Below the pieces are notes generated by a model. It saw only the letters and a list, made by a program, of their open reading frames with translations, ran no database searches and was not told where the DNA came from. This document shows, one piece after another, positions 5,316-9,720 of a DNA stretch of 9,720 nucleotides. The stretch lies in NCBI GenBank assembly GCA_012513235.1, contig JAAZCO010000173.1, forward strand, positions 1 through 9,720. The letters are read 5' to 3'. Position 1 is the first letter of the stretch, and every line of letters begins with the position of its first letter. Source of the DNA: Gammaproteobacteria bacterium. GTDB taxonomy: Bacteria > Pseudomonadota > Gammaproteobacteria > Pseudomonadales > Pseudomonadaceae. A program made the position numbers and the translations under genes.

Positions 5316-6803
5316 CTATAAAAGCTGCTTTCGTTCAGTTGAAGACGCTATACCTAGGGATTCTCTGTATTTGGCAATGGTACGTCGTGCCACTTGAATT
5401 CCTTGTTCTTCCAGTAAACCAGCGATTTTGCTATCACTCAATGGTTTTTTAGGATTTTCTGCCGCCACCAGCTTTTCAATAATGGCCCGAATCGCTGTGG
5501 ATGAACATTCGCCGCCTTGAGAAGTACTCACGTGGCTGGAGAAGAAATACTTTAACTCATAAATCCCGCGCGGCGTATGCATATATTTTTGCGTCGTAAC
5601 GCGCGAAATGGTTGACTCGTGCATTCCAACTGCTTCTGCAATTTCTGCCAAGACTAAAGGTTTCATAGCTTCGGGGCCGTAATCAAAAAAACCGCGCTGG
5701 TAATCTAAAATTTGCGTGGCAACTTTGAGTAAGGTTTCATTGCGGCTTTGCAGGCTTTTAATAAACCAACGCGCCTCTTGTAACTGGTTGCGCATAAAGG
5801 TGTTATCGGCACTGTTGTCGGCGCGCTGCACAAAGCTAGCGTATTGCGCATTGACACCGAGGCGTGGCGCAACTTCAGGGTTAAGTTCTACAATCCAGCG
5901 GTTATTGGCCTTGCGCACAATCACGTCAGGCACAATATATTCAGGCTCTTTACTCTCAATAATTGAGCCTGGGCGTGGATCAAGCGTCTGAATAAGATCA
6001 ACGATATGTTTCAGAGCGTCTTCTTTGATACGCATGCGGCGCATCAGTTGATTGTAATCACGACCACCGAGCAGTTCGAGGTGCTCTTTGCATAGGGTCT
6101 TAGCCTGTGCAAGCCACTGAGTGTCGCTGGGCAGTGTATTGAGTTGCAGCAGTAGGCATTCGCTCAGGTTGCGCGCAGCAACGCCTGTAGGCTCAAATTG
6201 TTGCACACGCTTGAGCACCATCTCCACTTCGTCCATTTCAATATGTTGCATAGGATCGAAGGACTCTTGAATTTCTTCGAGACTTTCTTGCAAATAGCCG
6301 TCGTTACCGATGCTGTCGATAATAACGGTGGCAATCATGCGGTCGCTGTCGCTCATTTTGGCGAGGTTCAACTGCCAAAGTAAATGCGTTTGCAGATCAA
6401 TACCCGCAGAAGTGGTGCTGGTAAAATCCCACTCTTCAGAGTTTGAGCTGGGGATATTGCTGGCGCTGGACTGGTAAATGTCATCCCAAGAGGTGTCGAT
6501 TTCCAGCTCGCTGGGAATCTGTTCAGTCCAATCCGTAGTTTCAGCGGGGCTCGAAGTGTTTTCTGTAGCTTCACTAGGCTCAGCAGCTTGCGTATGGCTC
6601 GATTGTTCTTGCGCTGTATTTTGGCTGCCACTGCTGCTGGGATTGTTGTCATCCTCAACTTCAAGCATAGGATTGCTGTCCAAGGCTTCTTGGATTTCTG
6701 CTTGCAAGTCTAGAGTCGACATTTGCAGCAAGCGGATAGCTTGTTGCAGTTGCGGGGTCATGGTCAGTTGCTGACCCATCTTTAAAACGAGTGAGGCTTT
6801 CAT
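5316..6803 (-). CDS. rpoN: RNA polymerase sigma-54 factor RpoN
   Basis: Sigma-54 directs RNA polymerase to -24/-12 promoters that need AAA+ activators (nitrogen use, flagella and others). The 495-residue protein shows region I (1-50, Gln/Leu-rich, QQLTMTPQLQQAIRLLQMST at 11-30), a Ser/Glu/Thr-rich acidic linker (51-130), the core-binding domain (about 135-300), the helix-turn-helix area (LVLAEIAEAVGMHESTISRV, 383-402) and the RpoN box ARRTIAKYRE at 472-481, followed by a 14-residue tail. The start is secure because region I begins with MKASLVLKMGQQ as in other pseudomonads and an in-frame TAG lies upstream. However, there is no Shine-Dalgarno at normal spacing: the nearest AGGAG (6823-6819) is 15 bases before the ATG. 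Upstream, GATAAT (6831-6826) could be a -10 and TTGTCA (6899-6894) a -35, but they do not pair with each other. The gene is separated from lptB by a terminator. Confidence 0.98.
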   Translation of the reverse strand: MKASLVLKMGQQLTMTPQLQQAIRLLQMSTLDLQAEIQEALDSNPMLEVEDDNNPSSSGSQNTAQEQSSHTQAAEPSEATENTSSPAETTDWTEQIPSELEIDTSWDDIYQSSASNIPSSNSEEWDFTSTTSAGIDLQTHLLWQLNLAKMSDSDRMIATVIIDSIGNDGYLQESLEEIQESFDPMQHIEMDEVEMVLKRVQQFEPTGVAARNLSECLLLQLNTLPSDTQWLAQAKTLCKEHLELLGGRDYNQLMRRMRIKEDALKHIVDLIQTLDPRPGSIIESKEPEYIVPDVIVRKANNRWIVELNPEVAPRLGVNAQYASFVQRADNSADNTFMRNQLQEARWFIKSLQSRNETLLKVATQILDYQRGFFDYGPEAMKPLVLAEIAEAVGMHESTISRVTTQKYMHTPRGIYELKYFFSSHVSTSQGGECSSTAIRAIIEKLVAAENPKKPLSDSKIAGLLEEQGIQVARRTIAKYRESLGIASSTERKQLL

Positions 6804-6933
6804 AGTGGAAAGGCATGACTCCTATATTATCAGTGCGCTAATACATGGCTCTTAGCAAGATTTATGCCTGAATTTTTCGCGTTTGCATAGACTTGACAAG
6901 CGGCGCATAACAATAAAGTTTTTTGTGGCGCAG

Positions 6934-6967
6934 AAAAAAGGCTGTGTCTATAGGTATAACAGCCTTT
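6934..6967 (-). terminator. Rho-independent terminator after lptB
   Basis: A perfect 9-bp stem (6937-6945 AAAGGCTGT with 6959-6967 ACAGCCTTT) and a 13-nt loop, ten bases past the lptB stop. Read on the minus strand the stem is followed directly by a run that makes six T in a row (6939-6934). This is a classic intrinsic terminator for the kdsD-lptB transcript, so rpoN needs its own promoter or read-through. Confidence 0.88.
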
Positions 6968-6976
6968 GTCTTAGGG

Positions 6977-7705
6977 TCAAAGGTGAAATTCTTGACCGAG
7001 ATAAACGTCTTTAACTAATTGGTTTTCTAGGACGCTGCAGGGTGAGCCTTCAGCAATAATTTTACCTGCGCTGACGATATAGGCTGTTTCGCAGATATCG
7101 AGGGTTTCACGCACGTTATGGTCGGTGATCAGTACACCGATACCTTTGTCTTTTAGGTGGTTGATAATCTGTTTGATATCGCCAACAGAAATGGGGTCAA
7201 CTCCGGCAAAGGGTTCGTCGAGCAAAATAAACTTAGGGTCAGTGGCCAAAGCTCGAGCAATTTCAACGCGGCGGCGTTCACCACCCGACAGGCTCATACC
7301 TTTGCTGTCACGCAAGTGGGTGATATGAAACTCTTGCAGCAGATCATCCAGTGCTTGCATGCGGCCAGCGCGATCTAAATCTTTGCGCAACTCTAAAATT
7401 GCCAGAATATTATCGGCCACGCTGAGTTTGCGAAAGATCGAGGCTTCTTGTGGTAAGTAACCAATACCTGTGCGTGCACGACCGTGCATAGGCTGAAAGC
7501 TGACATCGGTATCGTCAATAAATACCGTGCCTTTGTCTGCTTTGACTAAGCCGACAATCATATAAAAGCAGGTGGTCTTGCCCGCACCGTTCGGGCCGAG
7601 TAAACCAACCACTTGGCCACTTTTAATGGAGACGCTGACGTCATGGACAACAGTACGGCCTTTATAGCTTTTTGCTAGGTTTTTAGCGGTTAAGGTGCTG
7701 CTCAT
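6977..7705 (-). CDS. lptB: LPS export ABC transporter ATP-binding protein LptB
   Basis: LptB is the cytoplasmic ATPase of the LptB2FGC complex that extracts lipopolysaccharide from the inner membrane and pushes it along the Lpt bridge. All ABC motifs are present in the 242-residue protein: Walker A GPNGAGKTT at 37-45, Q-loop Gln86 (YLPQE), signature LSGGERRR at 139-146, Walker B FILLDEP at 159-165 with catalytic Glu164, and the switch His196 (TDHN). Length and the FAGVDPISV stretch after Walker B are typical of LptB. The start ATG overlaps the lptA stop by 4 bp (ATGA), indicating coupled translation. The permease genes lptF and lptG are not in this window, as is usual since they lie elsewhere. 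Confidence 0.97.
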   Translation of the reverse strand: MSSTLTAKNLAKSYKGRTVVHDVSVSIKSGQVVGLLGPNGAGKTTCFYMIVGLVKADKGTVFIDDTDVSFQPMHGRARTGIGYLPQEASIFRKLSVADNILAILELRKDLDRAGRMQALDDLLQEFHITHLRDSKGMSLSGGERRRVEIARALATDPKFILLDEPFAGVDPISVGDIKQIINHLKDKGIGVLITDHNVRETLDICETAYIVSAGKIIAEGSPCSVLENQLVKDVYLGQEFHL

Positions 7706-8250
7706 GGCGCGCTAGACTCTGTTTGCGTGTCTTTGTTTTTTGGCTGAATAACCATGTTGATACGCGGTGCTGGTGTGCTCACCGTACCTTGCTTGGCGCG
7801 ACCTGCGGTGACGATTTGCTTTTTCGTATCGTAGATGATCTTCTCACCACGGAATGTGCTGCCTTGTTGAATGACTTTAGCTTGGTCAACAATCACGATT
7901 TTTTCATTGGCGGCAAAATACTGAATGGTTCTGCCATACGCTTGCACAATTTCTTTATCTTCAGCTGGCTGCTGCTCGTAATATGCCGGTTGACCCACCG
8001 AGGTGAACACATCGATATCACCGCTTTTATTTAAGGTGATAGTCACAGTATTACCGGTGATCTTGAGCGTACCTTGGGTGATAATCACATCGCCACGGTA
8101 AATCGCTACGCCACGCTTATCATCCATTTCAGCGCTGTCAGCCTGTACGTTAATCGGCTTGCTGCTATCTGAAGGCAAAGCATAGGCCAGACTGCTGAGC
8201 AGGCTGACACTGGTGGCAAGGAGTACAGCTGTTGTTCTAGCGAACTTCAT
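7702..8250 (-). CDS. lptA: periplasmic LPS-transport protein LptA
   Basis: LptA forms the beta-jellyroll bridge that carries lipopolysaccharide between LptC at the inner membrane and LptD at the outer membrane. The 182-residue precursor has a Sec signal peptide: Lys2/Arg5, a hydrophobic core (about 8-20), and a probable signal peptidase I site after Ala-Tyr-Ala at 22-24. The OstA/LptA domain follows (about 33-150) with INVQADSAEMDDKRGVAIYR and IITQGTLKITGNTVTI. The tail from about 155 is Thr/Pro/Lys/Gln-rich and probably disordered. GAGAGG upstream of the ATG supports the start. The 14-bp overlap with the end of lptC and 4-bp overlap with lptB show tight operon coupling. Confidence 0.96.
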   Translation of the reverse strand: MKFARTTAVLLATSVSLLSSLAYALPSDSSKPINVQADSAEMDDKRGVAIYRGDVIITQGTLKITGNTVTITLNKSGDIDVFTSVGQPAYYEQQPAEDKEIVQAYGRTIQYFAANEKIVIVDQAKVIQQGSTFRGEKIIYDTKKQIVTAGRAKQGTVSTPAPRINMVIQPKNKDTQTESSAP

Positions 8251-8806
8251 GTCGGCCTCTCACATTTGAAAGTAATTGCATTTTACTTTCATTTAAATAA
8301 GTTTGCATGCCAACACCTGTGGTAACGCCGTTGGCTGCTTCGATTTTTACTGCAAGTTTTGTGTGTGCGTAGTCTGTTTCGGGCACGTAAATCAGATGCT
8401 CAGTGGTCAGCAGAGTAGGGCGGCCTTTCTCATCGGTACGCGCAATACGCACCTGCTTAATCAGTTCTACTTCTTGGCCATTGGGGCTGACATGGCTGCG
8501 CTCACTACTGATCTTCCAAGGTAATTCAGTGCCGCGAAACAGTAATAATTCGGGCTGCAAAAGTACGGTGACATCATCGTGCTGTGTATGCTCAATGCGT
8601 GGGCTATTGAGTTCATAATTGATACTGCCGGCATCGGTGAATTGCAAAGTGTGGGTGCCCTGCGCAAAAAAGTCGATGCTATTATCCGGTGGAGCAAAGG
8701 CTGCGGATTCAATTTCTGCAGGATTATGGATATTCCAATAGCCGAGCGCCGCGACAATCAATGCGATCGGTAAAAAGAACAGCGCCAGACGTAAGTTTGC
8801 AGACAT
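8237..8806 (-). CDS. lptC: LPS export protein LptC
   Basis: LptC is a bitopic inner-membrane protein that links LptB2FG to periplasmic LptA. The 189-residue protein has a single N-terminal membrane helix (about 6-24, LALFFLPIALIVAALGYW) after a short cytoplasmic tail, then a periplasmic LptC/YrbK beta-jellyroll domain, with NSIDFFAQGTHTLQFTDAG (42-60) and LIKQVRIART (115-124) matching the family's repeating strand pattern. Sequence conservation in LptC is low, so the call rests on this topology plus its place between kdsC and lptA. The ribosome site is weak (GGG some ten bases before ATG). The gene begins 15 bp after the kdsC stop. Confidence 0.94.
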   Translation of the reverse strand: MSANLRLALFFLPIALIVAALGYWNIHNPAEIESAAFAPPDNSIDFFAQGTHTLQFTDAGSINYELNSPRIEHTQHDDVTVLLQPELLLFRGTELPWKISSERSHVSPNGQEVELIKQVRIARTDEKGRPTLLTTEHLIYVPETDYAHTKLAVKIEAANGVTTGVGMQTYLNESKMQLLSNVRGRHEVR

Positions 8807-8821
8807 AAATACAACCCAAAA

Positions 8822-9358
8822 TTATAAGTAAGCGTTCTGCGCGTCTGCAAGGGTACCTTGCGCAGCCATAATAAACTCACACAATTCGCGTGCTGCACCT
8901 TCGCCACCGCGCAGCGATGTGACGCCCTGTGCGTGTTGGCGCACAAAGGTATTGGCATTCGCCACGGCAATACCCAGCGCTACACAACGAATCGGTGCTA
9001 AATCTGGTAAATCATCGCCTAGATAGGCAACCTGATCGTAAGAAAGTTGCAAGCGGGCTAATAACTCATCCAAAGCAACGCGTTTGTCTTCACGGCCTTG
9101 CACCACATGCGCAATACTTAAATTAGCTGCGCGACGCTCAACTATAGTTGAGGTGCGTCCGGTAATAATAGCGACAGTTACGCCTGAGTTTTGCAGCATT
9201 TTAATGCCTTGGCCATCGAGGGTACTAAAAGCCTTAGCTTCGCTTCCGTCGGCTAAAAAATACAGCTTGCCATCGGTGAGTACGCCATCCACATCCAAAA
9301 CTAGTAAACGTACCGCGCGGGCGCGTTGGACTAAGTCACTGTTAGTTAAGTGCAGCAT
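8822..9358 (-). CDS. kdsC: 3-deoxy-D-manno-octulosonate-8-phosphate phosphatase KdsC
   Basis: KdsC hydrolyses Kdo-8-phosphate to Kdo and phosphate, a step in making the inner-core sugar of lipopolysaccharide. It is a C0-type HAD phosphatase that works as a tetramer. The 178-residue protein shows HAD motif I LDVDGVLTDG at 21-30 (nucleophile Asp22, acid/base Asp24), motif II IITGRTS (64-70, Thr66), the motif III Lys92 in EDKRVALDEL, and motif IV LGDDLPDL (113-120; Asp115, Asp116). No cap domain insertion is present, as expected for KdsC. The ATG overlaps the kdsD stop by one base (TAATG), with AGGAG seven bases upstream inside kdsD, so translation is coupled. Confidence 0.96.
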   Translation of the reverse strand: MLHLTNSDLVQRARAVRLLVLDVDGVLTDGKLYFLADGSEAKAFSTLDGQGIKMLQNSGVTVAIITGRTSTIVERRAANLSIAHVVQGREDKRVALDELLARLQLSYDQVAYLGDDLPDLAPIRCVALGIAVANANTFVRQHAQGVTSLRGGEGAARELCEFIMAAQGTLADAQNAYL

Positions 9359-9720
9359 TACATGACTCCTGCACGTAATAAATCGTGCATATTTAACGCA
9401 CCAATCGCTTGGTTTTGCGCGTTGACCACCGGTAAAGAACTGATTTTATGATCTTCCATAATTTTTAATGCTTCAGCAGCGAGCATATCTGGGCGCGCTG
9501 TTTTGCCACCATGAGTCATGAGTTCAGCAATGCTGGCATCACGCACATCAATACCTTTATCCAGCGCACGACGCAAATCGCCGTCGGTAAAAATACCAGC
9601 TAGCGTTTGATCGGCCGCCAAAATTAAAGTCATACCTAAACCTTTTTGCGTCATTTCTAATAAGGTTTCACGCAGCGAGGCGTCACGCGATACCGCCGGC
9701 AATTCATCACCGCTGTGCAT
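9358..9720 (-). CDS. kdsD: arabinose-5-phosphate isomerase KdsD, C-terminal part
   Basis: KdsD converts ribulose-5-phosphate to arabinose-5-phosphate, the first committed step toward Kdo. Only the last 120 codons are in the window, and the gene continues past the right edge; the ATG at 9720-9718 is an internal Met (MHSGDELPAV is a conserved interior segment), not the start. The visible part holds the paired CBS domains, with TLAGIFTDGDLRRALDKG near the first and ISSLPVVNAQNQAIGALNMH in the second, ending HDLLRAGVM like E. coli KdsD. The N-terminal SIS isomerase domain lies outside. Such CBS pairs usually bind nucleotide ligands; which one is unknown here. It is the first visible gene of the Kdo/Lpt operon. 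Confidence 0.95.
   Translation of the reverse strand: MHSGDELPAVSRDASLRETLLEMTQKGLGMTLILAADQTLAGIFTDGDLRRALDKGIDVRDASIAELMTHGGKTARPDMLAAEALKIMEDHKISSLPVVNAQNQAIGALNMHDLLRAGVM

Noticed and set aside
6661..6816. 51-codon frame overlapping the rpoN start as a real gene
   Set aside because: It mostly overlaps conserved rpoN region I, has a ribosome site only 2 bases from its ATG and no recognisable similarity; kept only as an observation on rpoN translation.
1..9720. Hidden defence system, mobile element, CRISPR array or RNA gene
   Set aside because: All long stretches are explained by housekeeping genes in conserved order; no repeat arrays, transposase, integrase, tRNA or rRNA-like sequences were seen, and every intergenic gap is under 180 bp.

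Overview
This is ordinary chromosomal DNA from a gammaproteobacterium, most likely a member of the Pseudomonadaceae. The order kdsD-kdsC-lptC-lptA-lptB-rpoN-hpf-ptsN-rapZ-ptsO on one strand is the arrangement known from Pseudomonas, and the protein sequences look pseudomonad. Base composition looks moderate and the coding is fairly AT-tolerant, unlike high-GC P. aeruginosa. This suggests a lower-GC lineage such as Denitrificimonas or Thiopseudomonas, but that placement is only an inference.

Right part (about 6930-9720, minus strand, transcribed right to left). The 3' part of kdsD and complete kdsC belong to Kdo synthesis. They are followed by lptC, lptA and lptB, which carry lipopolysaccharide from the inner membrane across the periplasm. 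The genes overlap or nearly touch, so they probably form one operon. A clear intrinsic terminator sits just after lptB.

Middle part (3301-6803, minus strand). rpoN (sigma-54) has its own 173-bp upstream region. It is followed by hpf (ribosome hibernation), ptsN (EIIA-Ntr), rapZ and ptsO (NPr). Apart from the 82-bp rpoN-hpf gap these genes are packed together, and ptsO overlaps rapZ. They link nitrogen-type PTS signalling, sigma-54 and stationary-phase ribosome control.

Left part (1-3275). Two plus-strand genes lie convergent to ptsO: a small DUF2007 protein and an SRAP-family (YedK/HMCES-like) protein. Divergent from them on the minus strand are a PlsC-like acyltransferase and then prmA, the methyltransferase for ribosomal protein L11. 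The 5' end of a gene for an MJ0042-type zinc-ribbon (DUF3426-like) protein runs off the left edge. In P. aeruginosa prmA follows accB-accC and is not beside the rpoN cluster, so this junction looks rearranged.

I found no mobile element, CRISPR array, tRNA, rRNA or clear new multi-gene system. The best lead is the SRAP protein: its frame is intact, but the catalytic Cys2 is Ser, and the positions matching YedK Asn75 and His160 are His and Asn. It looks like an SRAP fold without the known abasic-site crosslinking chemistry.
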